A stretch of 64,000 bases of DNA, taken from the NCBI GenBank assembly GCA_000149225.2, contig CM000693.1:1673262-1737261 (forward strand), given 5' to 3'. This DNA comes from Lachancea kluyveri NRRL Y-12651. Lineage: Eukaryota > Ascomycota > Saccharomycetes > Saccharomycetales > Saccharomycetaceae. The translations under genes were made by a program, and so were the position numbers. This document shows, piece after piece, positions 30,315-40,631 of the stretch; the first letter of the stretch is position 1; the number at the start of each line of letters is the position of its first letter. The notes under the pieces were generated by a model. It was not told the origin of the DNA, did no database searches, and worked only from the letters and a program-made list of their open reading frames with translations.

Positions 30315-31148
30315 TTACTTGTACTCTTCTAATAGCGGGTCACTGTATCTCAAATACTTGCCATTGATATCGTCTCTGATGCCTTTTAGTGCTAGGTTAG
30401 CATATATGGTACCTGGTATATCAGCATTAAGCAATTGGTTGTTATCTTTTAAGTCTGTAAATCGTTTCAACGCGTCTACAGTCATTGATTCGGGCCCAAA
30501 CTTTTCCCTGATGTCGATCTGCATCTGTGTATCGACAACACCGGGTGCTACAGAGACAGTTTTCACTCCTTTTTCTTCAGTAGCTATAGTTTGAGCAAAA
30601 TGGTTCAACGCTGCCTTTGAAGATCCATATGCACCCCATCCGTACTGTTTATCGAGTGACTATTGTTAGTAAATTGTAGATGTTGGTTTTCTTGATCTAC
30701 CCATGATACATACATATGGCTTGGTGCTTGCTCCAGAACTGACAAACACGATATTCCCATTGAATTTTTTCAGATGTGGTAGCGATAGTGAAACAAGAGA
30801 AACAATGCTGAAGAAGTTAACGTCGAATAACCTCTTCCACTGAGCTACGTCAATATTGTTCACATCCTGGACAGGCTCTAGGACACCTGCATTTGCAACC
30901 ACGGCATCAATACGACCAAATTTCTTTATAGCGTATTCAACATATTTTTTGAGTACTTCTTCATCAGAAATATCACCGATAATGTATTCGAACTTGTCTC
31001 CATGAACCCCTTTAATGGCACTCAAGGGGCCCTCTGACCTAGCGATGCCAACGACGACAACTTCAGAGTTACCATCATTGCATAAATTGTTGACGATTGC
31101 TTGCCCAATCCCTCTGGAAGCACCTGTTACCAACACTACTTTAGCCAT
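30315..31148 (-). CDS. Short-chain dehydrogenase/reductase of the YIR035C/IRC24 type, two exons
   Basis: Exon 1 is 31148-30714 and exon 2 is 30644-30315. Removing 30645-30713 gives 254 aa, exactly the S. cerevisiae YIR035C length as I know it. Classical SDR motifs: cofactor-binding TGASRGIG at 8-15, NAG at 86-88, catalytic Ser137/138, and YGSSK with Tyr151 and Lys155. The splice joins Tyr145 to Tyr146, five residues before the catalytic Tyr, so both exons are needed for activity. The family includes benzil-type diketone reductases using NADPH; the natural substrate is unknown. Without splicing, the frame would run into GRSRKPTSTIY and stop, which might be misread as a frameshift. PAN3 diverges 131 bp away. 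Confidence 0.9.
30645..30713 (-). other. Spliceosomal intron in the YIR035C-like reductase gene
   Basis: On the gene strand: perfect GTATGT at the 5' end (30713-30708), perfect TACTAAC (plus-strand 30665-30671) and a terminal CAG (ending at 30645). It is 69 nt long, phase 0. Splicing restores an unbroken SDR fold. A TAG very near the branch point is too close to be used. Confidence 0.93.
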
Positions 31149-31279
31149 TTTTCTTCTCTTAATGTTGTCTTTATTATGCCGGGGGCGGGATCGTTCAAGA
31201 TGAAAAATCGCAAAGGGCCATTACAGAGTTTTTAAAATCTTCACCGTCTGAAACAAAACAAGCGGAAGCAAACAATAGT

Positions 31280-33148
31280 ATGGATAAGGCTAACACCGAG
31301 TGGGCTAAGGATATCCCTTGTAAGAATATTACGATACATGGATTTTGCAAGTTTGAAAACGATGGTTGCATTTTCAACCATGGCAGCTCCGGTACCAAAA
31401 CGGGCGTAAATACGCCAACTGGGATAATGAATTCAGCGTCCAAATTCAACGCCAAAACAGCTTCCAGTTTTACTCCCTCAAAAATTACAAGTTCAGACTT
31501 TAATGGTGTTTCGGGGTTCACCTCTGATAAGTCTGCCACTGTGACTACTGCCCCCGTTGCTGCTAGCGTTGTAAATTCACCGACGTTTGCCACAAATTTC
31601 AATCCATATGTAGCGGATAGTTTTACCCCTTCTGGATCTGCAGGAGTTTCCAGTCCTAGTTTCAATCCCTACTCTGCACCTTCGGGTATCGGCGGTGCGA
31701 GCTCTACGGCTACACATACACAAACTGCCCCAGTAACTGGTTTTACCCAACGCCCTCCTGATCCTCGTTCCTCTCTTACTTCTGCAGGCCCAATAGCTTC
31801 TTCCCGGGTTTCTGCAACGCAAAACTTCCCAACAATCTATCCTCCACCACATTCAATTTTGCAATACCATTTGTATGCGCCAGATCCACCACCACACTTG
31901 AAAGTCCCATTGAAGCCTAATGAACGTACACCAGAGACCTTGTTTATTCCAAACGACCTTAGAGAAGAGCTCGTTAAGAAAAATCAGTCGGCTCTACAAG
32001 TCTTTCCCTCGGGTGGCAGTTTACCGGAGATTGTTGGTGATTATTTTGGCTTAGTTCCTTTGGAGTTTCATAGCCGAGCTTCCTACAAACAACGTTATAT
32101 GGGTCATCAAAATTCATTGTATAAAGTCTTTTCAAATTCAGATGGTAAAATTTATATCATGAGGCGTATTCATGATGTGAATATTACAGAGGCTACTCAA
32201 GTCTCTAGACCATTTCAGATGTGGCAGAAAGTCTCATGTGCCAATGTTGTGAAGATTAAGGACGCATTTATTACAAGGGCTTTTAACGACTCCTCCTTAT
32301 GTGTTGTCCATGAGTATTTTCCGCAGTCAAGCTCTCTTTACGAAACCCATTTTGTAAATTTTACCCTAACACCAATTACTCAAGATTATTTGTGGGCGTA
32401 TTTGGTCCAACTCACAAATGCTCTTAAGGAAGTTCATTCTCAGAACTTGTCGATTAATATACTGGGTTGGGATAAGGTCATTGTCACTGGTGAGCCAGGT
32501 CGTATTAAGGTAAGCGATTGTGGGGTGTATGATATTTTACACTCGCTAGAGTCTCGTGACATAGAAGAAGAACAGCAAAAAGATTTTGAAGAGTTAGGAA
32601 AACTGCTAAATGGGCTGGTCACAAAGATCGCTAGCTCAAAAGATACTTCTACTCAAGATTTGAAAGTAGACAGTGATTTCAAAATAGTTCTTGACTATTT
32701 GTTGCTGAACGACCATAAGAAAAATGTAAGGGAACTTGCCTCCCTATTTACTGATAGAATATTGTCTGTGGTAAGCTCGCTTCAAACTCACGTGGAATGT
32801 ACAGAAGCGTACCTATCTAGGGAGTTGGAAAATGGCCGCTTATTCAGATTGATGTGCAAGCTAAATTTTATTTTTGGTAGAACAGAATCACGTGTCGATA
32901 TTAACTGGTCGGAGTCAGGTGAAAAATTTCCTATCATTTTGTTCTATGACTACGTTTTCCACCAGGTTGATGAGGCAGGCAAGAGTATAATGGATTTGAC
33001 ACACGTTTTGAGATGTTTAAATAAGCTGGATGCCGGTGTGACTGAGAAAATCATGCTAGTCACACCAGACGAGATGAACTGTATCATTATAAGCTATAAA
33101 GAACTAAAAGATTTGATAGACTCTACTTTTAGGTCCATGACACAGTAA
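31280..33148 (+). CDS. PAN3: Pan3, pseudokinase subunit of the PAN2-PAN3 deadenylase
   Basis: The protein has 622 aa (S. cerevisiae Pan3 is 679 aa). The N-terminal CCCH zinc finger is intact (Cys14, Cys23, Cys30, His34) and preceded by the family signature DKANTEWAKDIPCKNITIHG. A Ser/Thr/Pro-rich linker follows and includes SKFNAKTASSFTPS, resembling the Pab1-binding PAM2 region of the family. A degenerate kinase domain runs from about 215, then a coiled coil and the C-terminal knob that binds Pan2. Pan3 recruits the deadenylase to poly(A) through Pab1 and RNA and starts poly(A) trimming. The gene is from the chromosome XI-type series (YKL025C). Confidence 0.96.
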   Translation: MDKANTEWAKDIPCKNITIHGFCKFENDGCIFNHGSSGTKTGVNTPTGIMNSASKFNAKTASSFTPSKITSSDFNGVSGFTSDKSATVTTAPVAASVVNSPTFATNFNPYVADSFTPSGSAGVSSPSFNPYSAPSGIGGASSTATHTQTAPVTGFTQRPPDPRSSLTSAGPIASSRVSATQNFPTIYPPPHSILQYHLYAPDPPPHLKVPLKPNERTPETLFIPNDLREELVKKNQSALQVFPSGGSLPEIVGDYFGLVPLEFHSRASYKQRYMGHQNSLYKVFSNSDGKIYIMRRIHDVNITEATQVSRPFQMWQKVSCANVVKIKDAFITRAFNDSSLCVVHEYFPQSSSLYETHFVNFTLTPITQDYLWAYLVQLTNALKEVHSQNLSINILGWDKVIVTGEPGRIKVSDCGVYDILHSLESRDIEEEQQKDFEELGKLLNGLVTKIASSKDTSTQDLKVDSDFKIVLDYLLLNDHKKNVRELASLFTDRILSVVSSLQTHVECTEAYLSRELENGRLFRLMCKLNFIFGRTESRVDINWSESGEKFPIILFYDYVFHQVDEAGKSIMDLTHVLRCLNKLDAGVTEKIMLVTPDEMNCIIISYKELKDLIDSTFRSMTQ

Positions 33149-33416
33149 TGTGTAAATTTTTTAGTAACTATATATTAAAAAAAATAAAATAAAATAAAAA
33201 ACGTATCCACTCAGAGTATATCGAGAGTATCCTTCTAGCTCTTGTTTTTCATTTTCATTCCTATTTTGTTTGCATGTTTATTTTTTGTATATATTTTCAG
33301 CTGACACTAAGACTTTTGAGAAATTTTTTTGTAATTTAAAGACGCGAACAAACAGAATAGAAATGTAAACTTAGATCATAAACCATATATTCTCATGCAC
33401 ATATACCTTTATAATT

Positions 33417-34148
33417 ATGAAATGCCACGCCAAGCAAGTCAGAAGTTATCTTCGGCAGATGAACATACGGTTTCATCTTTATTGGCATCAAAATAATGAA
33501 GAATCCAAGATCATACAAGAGAAGCCGATTACCGGGAAATTCCTTACGAGTTTAAGAGTTAGCAACTATACAAAATATCAACAAAGAGACAGTAGGCCCA
33601 TTTTTGAAGCCTGCTCAGTTGATTCAATTTTAGAAGAGACATATTCGCAAGACTTGGAAGCGTTAAAAATTTCTCACAAAAACCAAAAAAAAGTGGAGCA
33701 GGTGAGAAGGAAAACCGGAAGAAAAAAACAGTGTACGAAGCAGTGTTACTGTCGCTGCCAATGCCATCTTGAGAAAGAAAACGCCTACCAGAATAAACCC
33801 ATATTTCACAGTTATGAGTGTGTATTAGAATGCGGCGAATCAAATGAAGTATACGAAGAATATCTCGAAAAGACAATTAGAAAAGTAATGTATGGTGGTT
33901 TTGATGCAATAGAGGAGCTAAGAATCCAAAAAGAAAGCAAGCGCCATCACCATTCGTTCGGAAAGGGCATTAAAAGAAGCGCCAAAGAGTTTATCAACGT
34001 TAAAATAGAACAGGCCAAAAACCATCGGACAGACGATGAAATTATCTTGGTAATGGTCAGTGCACAGACTCCTGTTTTCCCCACAAAAACTAATTTTCCA
34101 AGCCCTCTAAAACTTTGTCAATCTATTTCCCCCACACCTATTGCGTGA
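33417..34148 (+). CDS. Unrecognised 243-aa basic protein with a cysteine cluster
   Basis: The ATG at 33417 opens a clean 243-codon frame. I do not recognise the family. Visible features: a very basic middle (KKVEQVRRKTGRKKQC), a tight cysteine cluster C106-x3-C110-x-C112-x-C114-x-C116 with His117, and two more cysteines (135, 139), which together could bind metal. A helical stretch contains VYEEYLEKTIRKVMYGGFDAIEEL, then a His/Lys-rich segment and a Pro/Ser/Thr-rich end. There is no signal peptide or membrane segment. It lies between PAN3 and the hexose transporter, at the switch from conserved core to sparse accessory sequence. The length and composition favour a real gene over chance. Confidence 0.6.
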   Translation: MKCHAKQVRSYLRQMNIRFHLYWHQNNEESKIIQEKPITGKFLTSLRVSNYTKYQQRDSRPIFEACSVDSILEETYSQDLEALKISHKNQKKVEQVRRKTGRKKQCTKQCYCRCQCHLEKENAYQNKPIFHSYECVLECGESNEVYEEYLEKTIRKVMYGGFDAIEELRIQKESKRHHHSFGKGIKRSAKEFINVKIEQAKNHRTDDEIILVMVSAQTPVFPTKTNFPSPLKLCQSISPTPIA

Positions 34149-34906
34149 AAAAAGCTGCATGGTAAGTGAAACTGTGTGTTGCAAAAACGAAAGTCGGAAA
34201 GAAAGAAAAAAAAGAAAAGATGAGAAGGTGAAAAAAAGAAAAAAAAGTTTCCAAAAAAGAAACAACACTGATATCTCGTATAGAATGTGTATGTAACTAA
34301 ATAATGAACGAGGTTGTCCTCCTTGTTACCTCGATGACTGTTGCATAGGTCTGTTAGGCAATCTAAACGTACTTTTCTTTTTCTTCTCGTGTTTCTTTTG
34401 CTTAGTCTTTACCTCGGAAAAATAGTGGTATGATAAGTTGTTCCGGAACAAAAGTGTGGAGAACGTGGGGGAATAATAAGGACCCTTTTCTTTTCGCTGT
34501 CGTCCCGAGGACCTTTCCACTGCTAAGCCTCGACTGATATTCTTCCGAAAATCGCTCCACATCGTGATGTTTCTTTTTCCCCGCGAGCTGATTCCACGCC
34601 CCCCCGCTTCATGGAAAAATGAAGTAAGCGATTTGTTGGGTGAGGAAATATCCCGGGGATGACATACGATGTGTAATCGTCCTGCGGATACCACTAGGGG
34701 CACCTCGCCACTGGAAAAACTTTTCGCCGGCACGGAAAATTTTTCTGGGGGAAAAAACCAGCCATGCAGGAGGGAGCGGGAAAACTTGATGGAAAAAAAA
34801 AGCATAAATAGGACCACACTTTTCAGTATTCAGAACCTTCATCCTCTTTTCTCTTTCTTCTTTCCTCTCAATCTTCATCGAACAACAACTTTCAATTTAC
34901 AATATA
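34149..34906 (+). promoter_or_regulatory. Hexose transporter promoter with several Rgt1-type sites and GC boxes
   Basis: In 758 bp upstream of the transporter ATG there are four matches to the Rgt1 core CGGANNA: 34415-34421, 34444-34450, 34541-34547 (reverse strand) and 34733-34739. Mig1-like GC boxes include CCCCGC at 34579-34584 and 34602-34607, without the ideal flanking A/T tract. In S. cerevisiae Rgt1 represses HXT genes in the absence of glucose and Mig1 represses some at high glucose. The site density fits that logic, but use is inferred. A CT-rich leader precedes the ATG. Confidence 0.45.
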
Positions 34907-36625
34907 ATGTCTACAAGTGTCACTCCAATTGACAACAGGTCAGTTGCATCAGGCAAAGTTGGAGCCTCCAAAGATTCCGACTCTGCCCTACAACTAAACC
35001 TTCAAACTTCTACTCCTTCCAACAAGGCTAGTAGAGATGATTTCGATTTGAAGCCTGAAAATGAACACTTTCCTGAAATTCCTCAAAAGAAACTGTCCGA
35101 GTACATCTTAGTCATGTGCTTGTGTCTGATGGTTGCCTTTGGTGGTTTCGTGTTTGGCTGGGATACTGGTACTATTTCCGGTTTCGTCAACATGACTGAT
35201 TTCAAGAGAAGATTCGGTAACTACAGTCAATCTGAAGGTACCTATTACTTGAGTAATGTCAGAACTGGTTTGATTGTGGCTATTTTCAACATCGGTTGTG
35301 CTTTCGGTGGTTTAACTTTGGGTCGTCTAGGTGATATTTACGGTCGTCGTTTGGGTTTGATGTGTGTCGTCTGCGTTTACGTCGTTGGTATTATTATCCA
35401 AATTGCTACTGGTGACAAATGGTATCAGTACTTCATCGGTAGAATTATTTCCGGTTTAGGTGTCGGTGGTATTGCTGTCTTGTCTCCAACCTTGATTTCC
35501 GAAACTGCTCCTAAGCACTTAAGAGGTACCTGTGTCGCCTTTTACCAATTAATGATTACCTTGGGTATTTTCTTGGGTTACTGTACTAACTATGGTACCA
35601 AGACTTACACTAACTCTGTCCAATGGAGAGTTCCCCTAGGTATGTGTTTTGCCTGGGCTATTTTCATGATTGCTGGTATGTTATTGGTCCCAGAATCCCC
35701 ACGTTTCTTGATAGAAAAAGGTAGATTTGAAGAAGCTAGACGTTCCATTGCCAAGTCTAACAAGCTAACTGTCGAAGATCCTGGTGTTAGTGCTGAAGTC
35801 GAATTGATCAACGCTGGTGTTGAAGCCGAAAAGTTGGCTGGCTCTGCTACCTGGGGTGAATTGTTCTCCAGCAAGGGTAAGATTTTACAACGTGTGATTA
35901 TGGGTGTTATGATTCAATCTTTGCAACAATTGACTGGTAACAACTACTTCTTTTACTACGGTACCACTATTTTCCAAGCTGTCGGTATGGATGACTCTTT
36001 CCAAACATCCATTGTTCTAGGTATCGTTAACTTTGCTTCTACCTTTGTTGGTCTATGGACAGTTGAAAAATTTGGCCGTCGTAAGTGTTTGCTATGGGGG
36101 TCTGCATCTATGGCCTCTTGTTTCGTCGTCTTTGCATCTGTCGGTGTCACCAGATTATGGCCAAATGGTCAAGACCAACCATCTTCCAAGGGTGCTGGTA
36201 ATTGTATGATTGTTTTCACCTGTTTCTTCATTTTCTGCTTCGCCACTACCTGGGCTCCAATCGCTTACGTTATTGTTTCTGAATCTTACCCATTACGTGT
36301 CAAGAACCGTGCTATGGCTATCTCAGTCGGTTCCAACTGGATCTGGGGTTTCTTGATCGGTTTCTTCACCCCATTTATTACTTCCGCTATTAACTTTTAC
36401 TACGGTTATGTCTTCATGGGCTGTTTGGTTTTCTCCTACTTTTACGTCTTTTTCTTCGTCTGTGAAACTAAGGGTTTGACCTTGGAAGAAGTCAACGAGA
36501 TGTACGAAGAAGGTGTCCTACCATGGAAATCTGATTCATGGCTTCCAGCCGGCAGGAGAGGTACTGACTATAATACAGAAGAAGCACACACTGATGACAA
36601 ACCATTGTATAAAAGATTCTTATAA
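34907..36625 (+). CDS. Hexose transporter (Hxt family, major facilitator superfamily)
   Basis: The protein has 572 aa with about 12 membrane segments. Sugar-porter signatures appear in order: [18 protein letters not shown] in TM1, [10 protein letters not shown] after TM2, [12 protein letters not shown] before the central loop, [17 protein letters not shown] in TM7, [12 protein letters not shown], and the C-terminal [18 protein letters not shown]. These match Hxt facilitators closely; which Hxt it resembles most cannot be settled by eye. It moves glucose, fructose or mannose down-gradient across the plasma membrane. The cytosolic N-terminus is Ser/Thr/Asp-rich, and lysines there and in the C-tail would be targets for Rsp5-driven turnover. 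Codon use is strongly biased toward optimal yeast codons, implying high expression. Confidence 0.95.
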   Translation: MSTSVTPIDNRSVASGKVGASKDSDSALQLNLQTSTPSNKASRDDFDLKPENEHFPEIPQKKLSEYILVMCLCLMVAFGGFVFGWDTGTISGFVNMTDFKRRFGNYSQSEGTYYLSNVRTGLIVAIFNIGCAFGGLTLGRLGDIYGRRLGLMCVVCVYVVGIIIQIATGDKWYQYFIGRIISGLGVGGIAVLSPTLISETAPKHLRGTCVAFYQLMITLGIFLGYCTNYGTKTYTNSVQWRVPLGMCFAWAIFMIAGMLLVPESPRFLIEKGRFEEARRSIAKSNKLTVEDPGVSAEVELINAGVEAEKLAGSATWGELFSSKGKILQRVIMGVMIQSLQQLTGNNYFFYYGTTIFQAVGMDDSFQTSIVLGIVNFASTFVGLWTVEKFGRRKCLLWGSASMASCFVVFASVGVTRLWPNGQDQPSSKGAGNCMIVFTCFFIFCFATTWAPIAYVIVSESYPLRVKNRAMAISVGSNWIWGFLIGFFTPFITSAINFYYGYVFMGCLVFSYFYVFFFVCETKGLTLEEVNEMYEEGVLPWKSDSWLPAGRRGTDYNTEEAHTDDKPLYKRFL

Positions 36626-39600
36626 GTCATACTCTTATGTAAAAAAGTATTATGAATTCACGTTTCCTTAAGTTTAATAATTATAAAAATTTCCCTAAAA
36701 ATATCACTCTAATTGTGTATATTTTGTGGCGCTTGAATTTAGCAGTCTAACGACGAAATGACACATAGGCCAGATTGTTCGGGGACACACCATAAAAATC
36801 CAATAATGAAAATACAGCCAAGGTTCTGCTGAAACAAAAGGTACCCAAAATTTTTGTACGTCGCAATGAGTTTAATATTAGAGCAGAACAGTGGATTCAA
36901 AAAAGTTATAAAGTGATTGTTAGTCCGTAAATATTGGACGTTTTAAAAAGAGATAGTTTCGAGCGAATGTAAACGAATGCAAGCTTTCTACTTAATTCAG
37001 TTTGAGAGGATTCAAAATCTCCAGTCAAAGTTATTATGCTAAAGTATGACACATGTTGATTAGTTGAATAAAATCATCGTATAACACGCAAAAGCTCGAT
37101 ATCTCTTAAAGGAAGAAGGAAAAAGGAAAAAGGCGAAAGGCGAAAGGCGAAGAAGACATGTCGAGCGTGAGTAGCAAAATGAAAATTAAAGGTAAAGTAA
37201 GGAATAGGGCATCGGAAAACATAAAATATGAGGAATTTCGTAAGTGTGTAAAGGTATAGTGTAGTGATATTCAAGGGTGCCATACCTTTGGAAGGTTTAA
37301 AAAAGGGAGCCCGAAGGAAGAAACCCTAAATTATCATAGAACAGCGAGCTATGCAGAAGAATGAGGTTAGTAAAGGAGAAAAAAATCGATGAGGACAAAA
37401 CAGTGACTTACCAAAAGATACTTATTAAACATTGCAGAAAAACAAACACATGAAAACAGTGTAGTTTTCAAATGCTGCACAAAATAATTAATCAACTAAA
37501 TAAGTCTTTATGTTCGTGGACTTTGGCCAGAAAAGCTTTGAAGAGTTAAGACAAAGAGAGATGGCAATTGTTTTATGGTAGTCACTTTCCAATAATCTTC
37601 GCCGTTGGTACTAAAGGAACAAAGGAAGCTTTTATTATCTCCTTAGAGTGTTCTCTAACCACCAGTGATACCGCAAATATTTGAGTAACTCCATCATGAG
37701 CTAGGATTACGGTTGTATGATAAATCTATAAAGACCTATTGATAAAATAGCTCTTAAGAAATCGGTGTTTAATAGTGAACGTTGACCACAGCCACCATAA
37801 TAAGTGTAGCTACCCATAAAAATAGTATCTTTAGAATCTAGTTATGCGTTAACTATAGTTCATTCCAGAAAAGGAACTTTAGAACCACGAAATTAATAAA
37901 AAAATTCTAACCTTTGATATCTAGAACTCTGAAATAGTCTCTTTCCGGGTATGACCAAACTGCTTACAATAAATCCAGGTTGTAAACTGATATGATAAAG
38001 ATGTATATTTGAACAATTTTTTTTGGCAAAACCTATAAAGGAAACTCCGAAGAAGGGTATCAGGTTATGAATGATGTTCAATTTGTCTTCTCTTAGCCTT
38101 TTAAATCAATCATTTAGCACAAATATTTTGAAGATAGGTTTTTTTCTCCTTCCTAGGGAATATAATTGATATTTGGTGTTATGTGATTGGGTATATTATA
38201 AAGTCTTCCAATGAGCCCTGGAACATACCAATCTAACAAAACCTTTAGGTTTAGTATTCCAACATCGGTATACTAAGGTTTAGAATAAATATTTCTGATC
38301 CAAATATAAATATCAACGTATTACGTATGCGTTTTCAATCTTTTAATTCCGTGAACTGAATGTATGACAAACAGCGATTTCTAACCACGAAATTATTAAT
38401 ATTGTTTTAGATGTATATTTGAGAATGGTGATACCCCGGATGCAAGCCTCTTGAAGAATCAATCATCAGAAAAAAAAAGAAGCTATTCTCGCGACTTTTT
38501 CATTTTTTTTCTTAAACTGATAGTAGTCTCATCTGCTAAATTATTGTAGAGTTGGAGATCGTTTTGCCTTAAAGGGGGGCCTCGCCCACCCCCTTCCCCT
38601 GAGATAAATGAGATTTTAAACTACTGTAATCCTGTTTCATCCTATATGCTATTTACCTTTAAACAAAGGACTTTATATTAAACCGTAAAGGCCGGTTAGC
38701 CATCTAACAGAAAAGTTTTCTACATATACTTTTGCCGTTTGTATAAAAGCTATCGCAGAAACTGCATTTAATAAAGGTCTCAAGTAAGGTCAAAAGATCT
38801 GTGGCACTTGTATATCAAGCTTTAAAAAATGTTCCGTCTTTTAGCAGCTTGGGCTTTTCCACCAACTTCGGACTGTAAAAGCGTATCGAACGAATATGTT
38901 TGAGAACCGAGGCTTATTTTCACCTCGCTCTGTAGGAATTATAAGTCATTATGATCACATTGGTTGATAAAATGGAGCACAACTCACAAAGCATAGAAGA
39001 ATTTTCTTTTCACTTCTGTTTCTGCATGATAGTTATCTTGTGAACTAATCTCAGAAAGCTGTTGAGCATTCAAGATTTTCTTAAGCCGGTGAATAAAGAC
39101 TTTAGTAAGAGATCAACTTTGAGGACTGTTTGTAAAAGCGCAAATTTTTAAAGGTAAGAGCATATTCAGTTTTCTATCTGCTGAATATCAAGAGGAAAGT
39201 AAGCTCCAAATTTTGCGGTCTAGAATTAGTATAGTAACTAAAGAAACTTGAAGTCGCATTTAATTAAATGAGAAAGCAACTCGTATACCGTTATGAAGAT
39301 GGGATCAAGCTATATACCGAAAAAACAAATTATTTTATACAAAGTTTAATCATTTTTTAGCCTGTTCAGACAACTTTTTATGATCCCGAAATAACACCGG
39401 AACAACAAGATAACTAAAAACTCAGAAATACGACTTATTGTTATTACTTCACTGAGAGGATGGTTTCAAAGACATACATTCACTATACTGTATCTGCCGG
39501 ATACTACGAGAATACCATACTATATCCATTAAAATACTGCTTAAAAATTTATGACTGTCTGTACCAATCATATGTTATTTTGTTATATATCTGTTTGGAA

Positions 39601-40631
39601 TAGGTTTGATTTTATTGTTAACTAACAATATCTCCAAGTTGGTTGCCTCCCACTGACTTTCTCGTTCCTTTATACTCTTTTTTTCTCGGGCATTGTAAAG
39701 GATATTTCTCACTTCAAAACGATATAGTTATGTTCTTTTCTATGCGATAGCGTGCTATGGCGTTTGAGAGAATAGAAAAATTTCCGTGATACCTGTCATC
39801 CGTTTCCCTTTGGTCGCTTTGTATTGATAAAGAAGTTGGCACGTGCCAAAAAAAACTTTATACCGGTTATATATGAATTCTTTATTACATCGAACTACTC
39901 TTCAACAAAGGTTGCAAAGGAAAGACCACGTACTTCTATAATGGCTTTTAATTTCTTTCCTACTTTTTTCTCTTCGACAATTAAGACTTAGAAAGCTATT
40001 AGTCTGATACTGATTTGTACAAGACAAAACATGGCAATTAAAATCAGAGGAGTTCTAAAAGCGTGGAAAGTGTTAAAAGCTCATTGTATTAATAGCTAAG
40101 CTCAATTCCGTGTGATTAAAAAATACAAGTAACAGAGTATGGGAAGAATCACATAGATAATTTCAATGTCCATGGGCCAAGATTGATTTACCTTTTACAG
40201 TCCACCTTGTAAGAGATATTTATCCAAGAATAGTATAGTGAGCCGAGTAAGTATCTCCTGGTGTTTTGAAAGCATTCCAGGTTTTTTTCCAAATAGAACC
40301 TCTAAGAAAGTGTTTATATCCTATACCTTGACAAAAAAGTTTAAAAAAAAATTCCTATTATTATTACAGCGGGGAGACTTCGTGATGAGTTGAAAAAAAA
40401 AAAATAAAAACCTATGGAAGAGTGACTGAAAAATAGGCGAGAAGCTCTAGTACTTTCTTACGTTCTGTAATATGATCGTTAAACCCTAGTATTATAACGA
40501 ATAGAAATCAGAGAACACGACACAGAAATGTTTAAATCCTACAAACATATATTTGGCTGTAAATATCTGTTTACTTGATCTTTTTAATTAAAAGACCTTT
40601 TATTTAGGTTACCCCTTTCTTATTTTTTTTT
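36626..40631. other. 4.0-kb gene-free interval between HXT and AMN1
   Basis: No open frame of believable quality occurs on either strand. The stretch is AT-rich with scattered poly-A/poly-T. Visible structure: three tandem AAGGCGA heptamers at 37130-37150, a C-rich patch near 38575-38600, and a perfect 14-bp palindrome with CACGTG core at 39836-39849. I could not recognise pseudogene remains. Confidence 0.5.

Noticed and set aside
30315-31148. Reductase read as two fragments or a frameshifted pseudogene
   Set aside because: Perfect splice signals and an in-phase junction restore the full-length family protein, so an intron explains the break better.
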